Shown here: positions 36,331 to 45,547 of the stretch, in pieces
Layout: each line of letters begins with the position of its first letter
Position numbering within the stretch: position 1 is the first letter of the stretch
Assembly (NCBI GenBank): GCA_003023405.1
Contig: PXST01000024.1
Location: forward strand, 1 to 64,000
DNA: 64,000 nt
Source: Halobacteriales archaeon SW_8_68_21
GTDB lineage: Archaea > Halobacteriota > Halobacteria > Halobacteriales > Haloferacaceae
Direction: 5' to 3'
Notes under the pieces: model-generated
What the model was told of the DNA's origin: nothing
The model's database searches: none
The model's input: the letters and a program-made list of their open reading frames with translations, nothing else
Program-made: the position numbers and the translations under genes

Positions 36331-36965
36331 TATTCTAAATGGGATTCTTTTATTTCTCGAAGCTGTTCTACTTGCTCTTCCAACGTCTCAATGTGATTGT
36401 ATGTAGCCTGGTCTATTAATTCTTGGTCAAAAGTCTCTATTGCCCCTATTTGCCTGTCCAAAAGTACCGACACCAACCGCATATGTGACTCCACACTTGC
36501 TGTAAGTGTGAATTCCTCGTTCTTTCCGTTTTCAAGTTCATGTCGGATTCCACTTGCTCCAGTCTTATTATCTAATGTATACTCAGTTGAGATATTTTTC
36601 CAGAATCGCTTTCCTTGGTTCTTTTTTAGGACTACACCGTGTACCTGTGACTGATATTTCGATGCGATGCCAGTTAAGAATCGAATCAACTCGTCGCTTG
36701 CCCCCATGTCTTGTAGGGTATTTATACTCCCAGAATCGTATGTGATAATAACACTAGCAAGCTGGTTCGCTAACTGGTTTGCGCTATCGGTGTCCGATTG
36801 GATCGAGAAAACATACTCCAACGCACGGATTACGATTGTTCTCGAAGGGTTCTTGTGTTCGATGAGATTATCACCCAGCGTTTGGTCTATTTCTTCACTG
36901 AGGCTGAGTATCAGCTCCTCATTTTCATAAATGAAACGGAGGTCTTCCGGATATACTTCGCTCAT
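36330..36965 (-). CDS. Unknown first protein of the PIN operon
   Basis: A 211-residue protein not recognised as a member of any family I know. It is mostly helical in appearance, with a Ser/Gln-rich middle (SANQLANQLASVIITYDSGS) and a C-terminal coiled coil (HIETLEEQVEQLREIKESH). It is AT-rich and begins the three-gene operon. A TATA box at 36991-37000 is about 28 bases before the ATG, indicating a leaderless transcript. It may be a third component of the toxin system, such as a sensor or chaperone; this is inferred from coupling only. Confidence 0.65.
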   Translation of the reverse strand: MSEVYPEDLRFIYENEELILSLSEEIDQTLGDNLIEHKNPSRTIVIRALEYVFSIQSDTDSANQLANQLASVIITYDSGSINTLQDMGASDELIRFLTGIASKYQSQVHGVVLKKNQGKRFWKNISTEYTLDNKTGASGIRHELENGKNEEFTLTASVESHMRLVSVLLDRQIGAIETFDQELIDQATYNHIETLEEQVEQLREIKESHLE

Positions 36966-36990
36966 GGTTCAGGTAAGACACCGTGTTCGC

Positions 36991-37000
36991 TTATAATTTC
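36991..37000 (-). promoter_or_regulatory. TATA box of the three-gene PIN operon
   Basis: On the minus strand the bases read gaaattataa, centred about 30 bases before the ATG at 36965, ideal for a leaderless transcript that carries all three genes. Confidence 0.55.
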
Positions 37001-37318
37001 GGCGTTAGTTGACTACGTCTCGTGATAGTATCCATGTAAATCCAGTCCAAACACTTGACACGGGAGTTCGACACAGGTAAAAATCGACTCTTAGGTCGTA
37101 ATATCAGGTTATTTAACAATCCTACTAATTGCGATCCATTCGCACCGGCTGCCAGCCAAAACCCGTGAGCGCAGGGGTGTTCCGGTCGTCAGTGGAGCAT
37201 TTCTCTGTATTGAGCAATTCGGACCAAATTGAGATGATTCCATGCGAGATGTACGCCCTATGTCTGGCACAGCTGACAGACTCGGCCACCGACTGAGTAC
37301 TTCAACGAACCCACGCAG
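37001..37318. other. Island edge, no gene recognised
   Basis: These 318 bases lie between the PIN operon and archaeosine synthase. Composition moves from AT-rich to mixed. Short open frames show no recognisable motif, and no tRNA gene was seen. The region may hold debris from integration of the 34.3-37.3 kb island. Confidence 0.35.
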
Positions 37319-39154
37319 TCATTTCTCGTCGACGTGGCGGACCTGAACGGCGACGCCGCGGGTCGACCCCGCCATCTCCGGGCCGGACATCTCGGCGCGA
37401 CCGACCGCGAACGCCCTCGGCCCCTCGATCACGACCTCGTCGCCGACGCGGATCCCGTCGTCCGCGTCGACGATGCCCGGCGCGAGCACGGAGCCGTGCG
37501 GGACGAACGCGTCGATCTCGACCCATTTGGTCGGCGCGTCGCTCTCCACCCAGCGGCGCGCGCCGGCAAGGGTGAAAGAGAGGGTGCCGTACGGCGGGAC
37601 CATCGTCGCCAGCTGTTCGCCCGGCTCGCCCTCGCGGCCGGCGTCCGGGTCGTCGCCCCACACCTGGAGCTTGGGGTAGCGGCCGGTGGTGCGGATGTCG
37701 GCCTCGCCGCCGTGGGTGTCGGTCCCGTCGTCGCCCGCGTTCAGTCCACCGAACAGGTCGTCGCCCGCGCCGTCGCCGAGCAGGTAGTCGGCGAGCGCCC
37801 GGACCGTGTTGTGTTCGCGCTCCCGCTTGCTGTACGCCGGTTCGCCCTGTAAGGCGGCGTTCAGTTCGCCGAGCGACTCGTCGGTCGTCGGGGGGTCGAC
37901 GCAGGTGTACTCGAAGGGGACGTCGATTTCGGGGTCGGCCTCCACGCGCTCGCAGATCTCGCGGTAGCCGTCCTCGGGGACGTGTGCGATCACGCGGGCG
38001 TAGTCGTTGCGCCGCAGGTACCGCCGGAGGACCTCCGCGACGAACCTGATCTCCGCCTCGCTCCAGTCGCCGGTGACGACCGTGTCGTAGTGTTGGGCTG
38101 GGTAGGTCGTCTCCAGCTCCTGCGGGACCACGCCGATCGGCGAGGTCATCGAGACGGTGTGGCCGCGCCACTTGATCGCGTCGTGGAACTGGCGGTGGCT
38201 CTGGGAGTCGCTGTACGGCTTCGTCGCCGAGCAGGGGACCAAGACGAGCGGCTGGTCGGAAAAGCGGTTCCGGTAGCGGCTCGTGACGCGGTCGGCGAAC
38301 CGCCGGATCTCGACGCGGTCGAGCGTCTCCGCCGACGCCGCGGTCACCTCGGCGTCGCGCATGAGCGGCGTGCGCTCCTCGACGTACCCCCACTGGTCGT
38401 CGAACTCGCGGAGGGCGGCCGTGAGCCACCCCTCGTGGCGGGCCTGTCCCTCGACGTAGTCTCGCAGGCGACCGCTCCGGATCCGCTCGCGGACGCGGCG
38501 GAGTTCGGCGCGGAGCGCGTTCACGTTGTGCTCGGCGCAGTCGGCACGGGTGAACTCGTCGCGGGATTTCGCGCAGGCTGGGCAGGCGCAGGGGAGTTCG
38601 TCGAGGTCTTCGAGGAAGTGTTCCGCGTCGACGGTGAGGTACATCCCCTGTGTCCCCTTCGTCCGGGCGAGCGTCGCGTCCACGAGGTCGACTCCCGCGT
38701 ACGCGAGGAGCGCGACGTTCCGCGGGGTCGCGACGCCCGAGAGACCGAACGCGGCGTCGGGCGGCAGCGCCGCTTTCGCCCGGACGACCGCGTCGCGGAA
38801 CGCCTCGCCGTGCCCGACGAACCCCTGCGCGTCCGAGAGGAGGTACGCGTCCGCGCCGAGGTCGCGGGCCCCGCGGCTGTCGACGACGGCCGCGATCGGG
38901 AACGCCGCGTCCGGGTGGGCGACCGCGAACGACTCGCGCACCTCGTCGCGCGTGCCGGCCGGAAACGACCGGTGCGGCAGCACCGTCAACGCGCTCTCGT
39001 CGCCGTCGGGCACCTCGCGGTTGCCGGCCCAGAGGCTCCCGGCGTCGTCGAGGATCGGGTCCGCGAGCGCCGGCGTGGTCACCGGGTCGGCGAGGCGGAC
39101 CTCGCCGAGGCGAGCCGCGCCGTCGCGCTCGTGGACCTCGAAGTGGTCGGTCAT
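37319..39154 (-). CDS. arcS: Archaeosine synthase (TgtA2/ArcS)
   Basis: A 611-residue TGT-like enzyme. The N-terminal TGT-fold part has FGLSGVATPRNVALLAYAGV and a Cys cluster (LPCACPACAKSRDEF). The middle ArcS-specific domain has VLVPCSATKPYSDSQSH. A C-terminal PUA domain reads VAPGIVDADDGIRVGDEVVI-like sequence. It changes the preQ0 base at position 15 of tRNA towards archaeosine. ATG 39154 is supported by the conserved N-terminus MTDHFEVHERDG. It is a core archaeal gene standing at the edge of the mobile island. Confidence 0.93.
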   Translation of the reverse strand: MTDHFEVHERDGAARLGEVRLADPVTTPALADPILDDAGSLWAGNREVPDGDESALTVLPHRSFPAGTRDEVRESFAVAHPDAAFPIAAVVDSRGARDLGADAYLLSDAQGFVGHGEAFRDAVVRAKAALPPDAAFGLSGVATPRNVALLAYAGVDLVDATLARTKGTQGMYLTVDAEHFLEDLDELPCACPACAKSRDEFTRADCAEHNVNALRAELRRVRERIRSGRLRDYVEGQARHEGWLTAALREFDDQWGYVEERTPLMRDAEVTAASAETLDRVEIRRFADRVTSRYRNRFSDQPLVLVPCSATKPYSDSQSHRQFHDAIKWRGHTVSMTSPIGVVPQELETTYPAQHYDTVVTGDWSEAEIRFVAEVLRRYLRRNDYARVIAHVPEDGYREICERVEADPEIDVPFEYTCVDPPTTDESLGELNAALQGEPAYSKREREHNTVRALADYLLGDGAGDDLFGGLNAGDDGTDTHGGEADIRTTGRYPKLQVWGDDPDAGREGEPGEQLATMVPPYGTLSFTLAGARRWVESDAPTKWVEIDAFVPHGSVLAPGIVDADDGIRVGDEVVIEGPRAFAVGRAEMSGPEMAGSTRGVAVQVRHVDEK

Positions 39155-39276
39155 ACCACCACTCGCGCGGGGACGGTCAATTCTCTTGTGTTCCGCGGTC
39201 GGTCGGAGTCCGTCGCGCGGAGCGCTCGGTCGACGCCCGCCGCAACTGTTAGGCGGTCCGCGACCGAGAGATTCGT

Positions 39277-39649
39277 ATGGACCCGACCGGCCCGTGGGAC
39301 CGCGAGCGCGTCGACGAGTTCCTCGCCGACGCCCGCGTCCCGGTCCGACTCGGCTGTCGCACGCCGACCGACCGCCCGTGGATCGTCTCGCTGTGGTTCG
39401 CGTGGGACCCGGCGGCCGGACCCCGCGACGACACGGGCGGCGACTCCGACGGCCCGAACGGCGCGATCCGTTGTGCGACGAGCGCGACGGCTCCTGCGGT
39501 CGCTCCTGACGAAGTACCTCGACGGGACCGACAACGCGACCGGCGAGCGGCTGCTCCGTCCGGAGCGCGAGGAGGTCGAGATCCGCATCGAACCGGAGCG
39601 GCTCCACACGTGGGACTACTCAGAGCGCATGGGGTCGGCGGCGGAGTGA
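39277..39649 (+). pseudogene. Pyridoxamine 5'-phosphate oxidase-like flavin-binding protein, deleted
   Basis: The start reads WDRERVDEFLADARVPVRLG and PWIVSLWFAWD, a haloarchaeal flavin-reductase/PPOX-like split-barrel. After CATSATA (about 39485) the middle of the barrel is missing and another frame supplies the family's end, LLRSLLTKYLDGTDN, REEVEIRIEPERL and WDYSERM, to stop 39649. About 60 residues have been lost, with a frame change, so a non-functional product is expected. Confidence 0.75.
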
Positions 39650-39794
39650 GCCGGCCACGGTCGGTGCGGTTCGTCTCCCCCGCCCCGGTTCGTCTCCCTC
39701 GTCGACCGCAGTTCGTCTCCCCCGCTGCGGTTCGCCGCTCCCCGTCGTTCTCCGACAGGCGATCGTTTAAGCGGTCGCCGGGCCACTCAGGGGT

Positions 39795-41075
39795 ATGAGC
39801 GTTCTCGACGACGACGAGTACCGCGCGTTCCGCCGTGACCTCCACCGCCACCCCGAGCCGGCGTGGTGCGAGTTCTACACCACCGCCCGCATCGTCGAGG
39901 CCCTCCGCGAGCGGGACCTGACGGCGCTTCACGTCGGTCCGGAGGCGTTAGCGACCGAGGAGCGCCTGAACGTCCCCGACGACGACGAACTGGCCGAGTG
40001 GGAGACGCGGGCCCGCGAGGCGGGCGCGGACCCCGAGATCCTCGATCAGCTGTCCGGCGGCTACACCGGCTGCGTCGCGGTCGTCGAGCGCGGCGACGGT
40101 CCCGTGGTCGGCCTGCGCGTCGACATCGACGGCCTCCCGATCAGGGAGTCGGAGGACGGCGACCACGTCCCGGCCGGGGAGGGGTTCCGATCCGAACACG
40201 AGGGGTTCATGCACGCTTGCGGCCACGACGCCCACGCGACGATGGGACTCGGCGCGCTCGATGCGGTCCTCGACTCCGAGTTCGCCGGCACGCTGAAGGT
40301 GTTCTTCCAGCCGGGCGAGGAACAGGTCGCGGGCGGCAAGCCGATGGCGGAGTCGGGCCACCTCGACGACATCGACTACCTCTACGCGGTCCACGTCGGC
40401 CTCGATCACCCCTCCGGCGAGATCGTCTGCGGCGTCGAGGGGTTCCTCGCGGTGCGGCACCTGCTCGCGGAGTTCGAGGGCGACCCCGCACACGCCGGCG
40501 CGCGGCCCGAACAGGGGCGGAACGCGGTCCAGGCGATGGCGGCGGCGGTCCAGAACCTCTACGCCATTCCGCGGCACGCCGACGGCCCGACGCGGGTGAA
40601 CGCCGGCCTCGTCGGGGGTGGCACCGCGACGAACATCATCCCCGAGGAGTCGCACATCGAGGGCGAACTGCGGGGGCAGACGACGGAACTCGCCGAGTAC
40701 ATGTCCGACCACGCAAACCGCGTCCTGAACTCGGCCGCGGAGATGCACGACTGCGGGGTCGAGGTGTCGACGCTCGGCGAGGCCCCCAGCGCGACGAGCG
40801 ACGACGCGCTCGCCGGGCTCGTCCGCGAGTCCGCGGGCGACGTCGCGGGCGTCACGAGCATCGTCGACAGCGACGACCTCGGCGGCTCCGAGGACGCGAC
40901 GTACCTGATGAACCGCGTCCAGCAACAGGGCGGGCTCGCCTGTTACCTCGGCGTCGGGACCGACCACCCCGGCGGCCACCACACCAGCGACTTCGACGTG
41001 GTCGAGGACGACATCACGGTCGGCATCGACGTGATCGCCGGCGCGATCCGGCGCGTGGCCGAGACGCGACCGTAG
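39795..41075 (+). CDS. M20-family amidohydrolase (AbgB/IAA-amino-acid hydrolase-like)
   Basis: A 426-residue zinc amidohydrolase. Visible features are the FRRDLHRHPEPAWCEFYT start, the metal motif MHACGHDAHATMGLG, the carboxylate FQPGEEQVAGGKPMAESG, the dimerisation domain (HAGARPEQGRNAVQAMAAA) and SDDLGGSEDATYLM near the end. Such enzymes cleave amide bonds in N-acyl amino acids or p-aminobenzoyl-glutamate. A 45-residue insert after the first helix (ATEERLNVPDDDELAEWETR) is also present in the paralogue at 55124. The substrate is not predictable. Confidence 0.9.
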   Translation: MSVLDDDEYRAFRRDLHRHPEPAWCEFYTTARIVEALRERDLTALHVGPEALATEERLNVPDDDELAEWETRAREAGADPEILDQLSGGYTGCVAVVERGDGPVVGLRVDIDGLPIRESEDGDHVPAGEGFRSEHEGFMHACGHDAHATMGLGALDAVLDSEFAGTLKVFFQPGEEQVAGGKPMAESGHLDDIDYLYAVHVGLDHPSGEIVCGVEGFLAVRHLLAEFEGDPAHAGARPEQGRNAVQAMAAAVQNLYAIPRHADGPTRVNAGLVGGGTATNIIPEESHIEGELRGQTTELAEYMSDHANRVLNSAAEMHDCGVEVSTLGEAPSATSDDALAGLVRESAGDVAGVTSIVDSDDLGGSEDATYLMNRVQQQGGLACYLGVGTDHPGGHHTSDFDVVEDDITVGIDVIAGAIRRVAETRP

Positions 41076-41125
41076 CGGGACCGAGCGCCGATATAGTATT
41101 TAAATGTCCCAGATCAGCGGCGATA

Positions 41126-41325
41126 ATCTCTTATAAAATAAAAACGCGGTGGCGCGTGCCAGCGAGCGGCCGATAGGCCGCGAGCCGCACGCGCGAGGGA
41201 GCGATGAGCGCTCGAAGAGCGCGAGCCGCGAGGCTGGGGATTCGGTGGTGTCCGTATCGATCTGTGATTTATAAGCAGCCACTGCGTCGTACAGCCGAGC
41301 GGGCGATATCTCGACAGTGTCGACC
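41126..41325. repeat. Dispersed repeat, copy A
   Basis: The stretch begins cttataaaataaaaacgcgg then tggcgcgtgcc, and ends ggctggggattcggtggtgt, gatttataag, and gtcgtacagccgagcgggcg. The same end blocks occur at 60228-60656 (copy B). It is rich in GC palindromic steps (gagcggccgataggccgcgag). Frames across it are not conserved between copies, so it is more likely a non-coding or mobile sequence than a gene. Confidence 0.6.
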
Positions 41326-41420
41326 GCGGAGCCGTCGTCCCATTTACGTAACCGACCACGGGTCCGTCTCCCGAACTCACGCGGGGACTCAACGCGAGAC
41401 AGATGTCGTCCGCAGCCGAC

Positions 41421-41662
41421 TCAAAACGTCAGGTGCGAACTCGACGACGGTTCCTCGTCGTCGCCGTCGTCGTCGGGAAGCCCCTCGTGGAGGTACGTGA
41501 GATCGTCGGCGAGAAACACCGCGCAGTCGCGGACATCGACGTCGATCGAGCGGAGCGTCGTCCCGGCGGCCTCCCCGTTGTCACAGAGCCGTCGCAGGTG
41601 TCGAACGCCCACGACCCCCGTTCGCGAACGGTCTCGACGGTCGTCAGTCGGTGGTCGCTCAT
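41421..41662 (-). pseudogene. Small haloarchaeal protein, apparent frameshift
   Basis: One frame gives MSDHRLTTVETVRERG from ATG 41662. After a run of five Gs near 41615 a second frame gives VVGVRHLRRLCDNGEAAGTT, then SIDVDVRDCAVFLADDLTYL, to the stop at 41421. Joined, they look like a single 80-residue protein of the kind common in haloarchaea, of unknown function. A start inside the second frame is the alternative. Confidence 0.45.
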
Positions 41663-41710
41663 GGGACGAGTCGGGATCTGTCGGCAGACGAGTTGGGATC
41701 GCTCGCCCGG

Positions 41711-43087
41711 TCAGTACTTCGCGTCCGCACCGGTCGTCTCGTACACGCGGTCCATGATCGTGTCGCGCTCGCGGGTCCAGTTCGCCATCGCGGCGGGGCT
41801 GGTCGGGTACTCGTCGTAGTGGCCGATCAGCTCGTCCGCCAGCGACTTCGTCTGGTAGAAGTTCCGGATCGTTCCCCAGTAGCCGAAGCTCTTGATCGCG
41901 GCTTTCACCTTCAGCCCGAAAGACATCGAGGTCGACCCCTCGTAGAGCGCCTCCGCGAGCTTCTCGCCCGGCAGCGACGCGAGCAGGCCCATCAGGTCGC
42001 CGACGTCGACCGCGGTCGAGAGGACGTTGTACACGTCGAGGCCGGCGTACCGGCCGCCGAAGTGGTCCATCACGCGGGTGTTGTACCGCCAGAGGTTCTC
42101 CTCGCTTACGTCGCCGTCGGAGACCGCCTTCACGGCCTGCTCGCCGGCGTACTTCCCGGCGTACGCCGCGCCGGCGATGCCGCCGCCGGTCGTCGGGTTC
42201 ACGTGGCCCGCGGCGTCGCCGACCGCCATGTACCCCGGCGCGACCGCCGAGTCGTAGGGGCGTCGGGTGGGCAGCGCGCCCCCGAGCTTGTCTCTCACCT
42301 CCGCGCCCTCGAACTCGGGGCGGTCCCGGAGGTCCTGTTTCAGCGACTCGACCAGCTGCATCGGCTCCTCGGTCATCTGGAAGCCGAGTCCGGCGTTGAT
42401 CTCCGTCCCGGTCCGCGGGAAGTACCAGAGGTAACCCGCGGCGCGGTCAGTCGCTTTGAACACCAGCGCGTCGTCCCACTCGACCGGCTCGGGCACCTCG
42501 ACGATCTCGCGGTACGCGGAACAGAACTGCGAGTACCGGACGTTCGTGTCGAAGGTGGTCCCCTCGAAGTCGGTCTTGTCCTGAAGCAGCGAGAGCGATC
42601 CCGCGCCGTCGATGACGACATCCGCCACGTAGGTGACGGGGTCGGAGTCGCCCTTCCGCACAGCGCGCAGCCCCGTGACGCGACCCGTCTCGTCCTGTAC
42701 CACGTCGTTGATGACCGTGTCGTAGTGGAAGTCGACCCCAGCGTCCTCGGCACCGGCGATGACCTGGCGGCCGTACTCCCAGCGGTCGATGACGGCGAGT
42801 TCGCCCGGCACGGGGATCTCCAGGACCGTGTCCTCCTGCGGGATCTCGAAGCGGCCGTGGTCGACGCCGGTGTTCGTGAACGCCGGCTCCAGCCGGTTTT
42901 TCGGGATCGCCTCGGGGAACGCGTCCGCGCCCTTCAGGGCGTCGCCGCAGGCGATGTGGCCGGCCTCCTCCGCGTCCTTTCGCTCGACGATGACGACGTC
43001 GAGCCCCTCGTTCGCGATCGTCGCGGCGGCGTAACAGCCGGCCGTGCCGGCCCCGGCCACGACGACATCGTACTCGTCGATATCCAT
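41711..43087 (-). CDS. Geranylgeranyl reductase family flavoprotein
   Basis: A 458-residue flavoprotein. It has an N-terminal FAD Rossmann motif (DVVVAGAGTAGCYAAATIAN), the second FAD site (YMAVGDAAGHVNPTTGGGI) and a conserved ACGDALKGADAFPEA. Archaeal members saturate the geranylgeranyl chains of membrane ether lipids (digeranylgeranylglycerophospholipid reductase) or of menaquinone. The ATG at 43087 gives a start seven residues before the fold. It is monocistronic. Confidence 0.88.
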   Translation of the reverse strand: MDIDEYDVVVAGAGTAGCYAAATIANEGLDVVIVERKDAEEAGHIACGDALKGADAFPEAIPKNRLEPAFTNTGVDHGRFEIPQEDTVLEIPVPGELAVIDRWEYGRQVIAGAEDAGVDFHYDTVINDVVQDETGRVTGLRAVRKGDSDPVTYVADVVIDGAGSLSLLQDKTDFEGTTFDTNVRYSQFCSAYREIVEVPEPVEWDDALVFKATDRAAGYLWYFPRTGTEINAGLGFQMTEEPMQLVESLKQDLRDRPEFEGAEVRDKLGGALPTRRPYDSAVAPGYMAVGDAAGHVNPTTGGGIAGAAYAGKYAGEQAVKAVSDGDVSEENLWRYNTRVMDHFGGRYAGLDVYNVLSTAVDVGDLMGLLASLPGEKLAEALYEGSTSMSFGLKVKAAIKSFGYWGTIRNFYQTKSLADELIGHYDEYPTSPAAMANWTRERDTIMDRVYETTGADAKY

Positions 43088-43188
43088 TACCGGAGCGTGT
43101 CGTGCGCCCGGCAAAACTCTTTGCTCCCGTTTCGGTCGTCCGATCGGGGACGGAATTTGGGCGGTGACGGCGTCCGCGACCGACCGAG

Positions 43189-44289
43189 CTACTCCTCCGT
43201 GTCGTAGTGCTCGCCGGCCGCCTCGGGGAGCCGCGTCCGGCCGACGAGGGCGAGCACGACGATCACGACCACGAACGGCGTGATCCGGATGAGTTGGCGG
43301 GGGACGCCGATCCCCTGAAGCTGGAGGACGGTCTGGACCGCGTCCAACCCGGCGAACAGCAGCGTCGAGAGGAACGCACCGATCGGGTTGTAGTTGCCGA
43401 AGAGGTACGCGACGATGGCGATGAACCCCTTCCCGTTGACCATCGTTGGCCCGTTGCCGGTGAACTGTCCGAGATCGAGCGACAGCGCGGCACCGCCCAT
43501 CCCCGCGAGTACGCCCGAGATTATCACCGCGGCGTACCGAACGCGGGCGACGCTCACGCCGGCGGTATCGAGCGCCTCCGGGTTCTCGCCGCTGGCGCGG
43601 ATCCACCGGCCAAACGCCGTCCGCTCGAAGACGTACCACGAGAGCGCGACCGCGGCGAAGAGCAGGTACACCGACGGCGACGCGGAGAAGAGTGCGCCGA
43701 AGAACGGGATCTCTTCGAGCACCGGCACGGAGACCGACGGCGACGTCGCAACGGTGGGCGTGTTCGGACTCCCATAGATCACCTGCGAGGCGAAGGGCGC
43801 GAGGCCCAAGGCGATGAGCCAGACCGCCAGCCCGGCGATGATCTGGTCGGCGCGGAACTGGATCGTCACGACGGCGAAAAGCGCCGCGAGCAGCGTGCTC
43901 GCGAGCACGCCGCCGGCGAATCCGATCCAGACCCCGCCGGTGACGTCCGCGACGTAGATGGCACCGAACGCGGAGACGATGAGCAGTCCCTCCAATCCGA
44001 TGTTGATCACGCCCGACTTCTCCGCGAAGATCCCGCCGAGCGCGGCGAACGCGATCGGCACGGAGAGCCGCAGCGCGGCCGCGAGCGTGTTCTCGCTCGT
44101 GAGCACGGCCGCCAGCGTCCCCGCCAGCGAGTCCGGAAAGAGGAACCCGGCGACGAGCAGCGCGGCCACCGACGCGACGGTCACCGCGGCGAAGACCGCC
44201 CGGGTCGTGTGTCGCTCGAAGAACCCCCTCCCCTCGGCGGCGGTCGCGCCGTCGGCGTCGCCGACGCCGTCCGCGGAGGCGTCACTCAT
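43189..44289 (-). CDS. ABC transporter permease, BMP/nucleoside type (second permease)
   Basis: A 366-residue membrane protein with about eight to nine hydrophobic segments and the family motifs ALGGIFAEKSGVINIGLEGL and ASGENPEALDTAGVSVAR. These permeases pair with BMP-type lipoproteins to import nucleosides or similar sugars. ATG 44289 overlaps the stop of the first permease (44282) by a few bases, so it is co-translated. Order on the minus strand is ATPase (45544-47142), permease, permease. Confidence 0.88.
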   Translation of the reverse strand: MSDASADGVGDADGATAAEGRGFFERHTTRAVFAAVTVASVAALLVAGFLFPDSLAGTLAAVLTSENTLAAALRLSVPIAFAALGGIFAEKSGVINIGLEGLLIVSAFGAIYVADVTGGVWIGFAGGVLASTLLAALFAVVTIQFRADQIIAGLAVWLIALGLAPFASQVIYGSPNTPTVATSPSVSVPVLEEIPFFGALFSASPSVYLLFAAVALSWYVFERTAFGRWIRASGENPEALDTAGVSVARVRYAAVIISGVLAGMGGAALSLDLGQFTGNGPTMVNGKGFIAIVAYLFGNYNPIGAFLSTLLFAGLDAVQTVLQLQGIGVPRQLIRITPFVVVIVVLALVGRTRLPEAAGEHYDTEE

Positions 44290-45547
44290 CGGCCTCACCC
44301 CCCTCGTCGTCGGCGACACCACCACCGGTCACGGCCCCGCCGTCGGTCGCGACCGCCTCCCGCCTCGAACCTCGGCCCGGAAGCCCCTTCGCCAGCATTC
44401 GGAAGAACTCCGGCATCGCCACGAACAGGATGACGAGTCCGCGGAGGACGCCGACCAGCTGCGGCGGCACGTCGGTCGCGAACTGGACGACCGTGGTCCC
44501 GCTTTTTAACACGCCGAAGAGCAGCGCCGCGACCCCGACGCCGAGGGGATTGTTGCCGGCAAGGATCGAGACGGTGATGCCGTCGAACCCGTACGAGGGG
44601 ATCCCCGTCTGAAACGTCCCGAGCACCATCATCACGTACATCGCGCCTGCGACGCCGCCGAGCGCGCCCGACAGCGCCAGGCTCGCGACGACGGTGCGCT
44701 CGGCGTCGACGCCGCCGTACTCTGCGGCCTCGGGCTGGACGCCGCTCGTGCGGACGTCGTACCCGAACGCCGTGTGTTCGAGGACGTAGTACAGCGCCCC
44801 GATCGCCAGCAGCCCGAACGCGAGCGCGACGAGCGAGAAGTCCTGTCGACCGCCGAACAGCACGGCGGGGAACCGGGCGAACTCCGGGAGCGGGACGGTC
44901 TGGTTCGCGGCGCTGTTCGGGTCCTTGAATACCCCGCTGACGAGGTACAAGGCGACGCCGGTCGCGATGAAGTTGAGCATGATCGTCGTGATCACCTCGT
45001 TGGCGTCGGCGTACGCCTTCAGCATGCCGGGTACCGCGCCGTAGAGCCCGCCGAACGTCGCGCCGACGAGGACGCCGAAGGGGATCAACACGACGGTGCC
45101 GACGGTACCGGACACGAACGAGGAGGCCCAGAGGACGCCGATGGCGGTCGCCAGCGCCCCGACCACCATCTGTCCCTGCGTCCCGATGTTGAAGATTCCG
45201 GCGCGGAACGCGAGCGCGACAGAGAGCCCGGTGAACAACAGTAGGGTCGTCTCCCGGAGCGTGACGGAGAACTGTCCGTCCGGCGACCAGCCGCCGCTCA
45301 GCGGGTCGCCGAGCGCGCCGAGGAACAGGCGGTCGAAGACGACGACCGGGTCGTAACAGAAGCCGACGCCGAGGTAGTAGACGGCCTCGCCGGCGGTACA
45401 CGTCGTCATCCGGCCGGCGACGAGAACCAGGACGGCACCGAGGAGGACGGAGAGGACGAGCGCCGCCGTGCTGATCAGGATCCGCTCGGTCGCGGACGCC
45501 TCGACGAGCCGGTCGAGCGCGTCCCGCAAGCGGTCGGCGGCGCTCAC
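44282..45547 (-). CDS. ABC transporter permease, BMP/nucleoside type (first permease)
   Basis: A 421-residue membrane protein with many hydrophobic segments and the LSVALAFRAGIFNIGTQGQM and TTIMLNFIATGVALYL motifs of the YufP/BmpC-type permeases. It starts at GTG 45547, overlapping the ATPase stop (45544) by four bases. It forms a heterodimeric channel with the protein encoded at 43189-44289. Confidence 0.88.
   Translation of the reverse strand: MSAADRLRDALDRLVEASATERILISTAALVLSVLLGAVLVLVAGRMTTCTAGEAVYYLGVGFCYDPVVVFDRLFLGALGDPLSGGWSPDGQFSVTLRETTLLLFTGLSVALAFRAGIFNIGTQGQMVVGALATAIGVLWASSFVSGTVGTVVLIPFGVLVGATFGGLYGAVPGMLKAYADANEVITTIMLNFIATGVALYLVSGVFKDPNSAANQTVPLPEFARFPAVLFGGRQDFSLVALAFGLLAIGALYYVLEHTAFGYDVRTSGVQPEAAEYGGVDAERTVVASLALSGALGGVAGAMYVMMVLGTFQTGIPSYGFDGITVSILAGNNPLGVGVAALLFGVLKSGTTVVQFATDVPPQLVGVLRGLVILFVAMPEFFRMLAKGLPGRGSRREAVATDGGAVTGGGVADDEGGEADE

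Noticed and set aside
37130-37310. Transposase debris between the PIN operon and arcS
   Set aside because: Short open frames gave no recognisable transposase motif.
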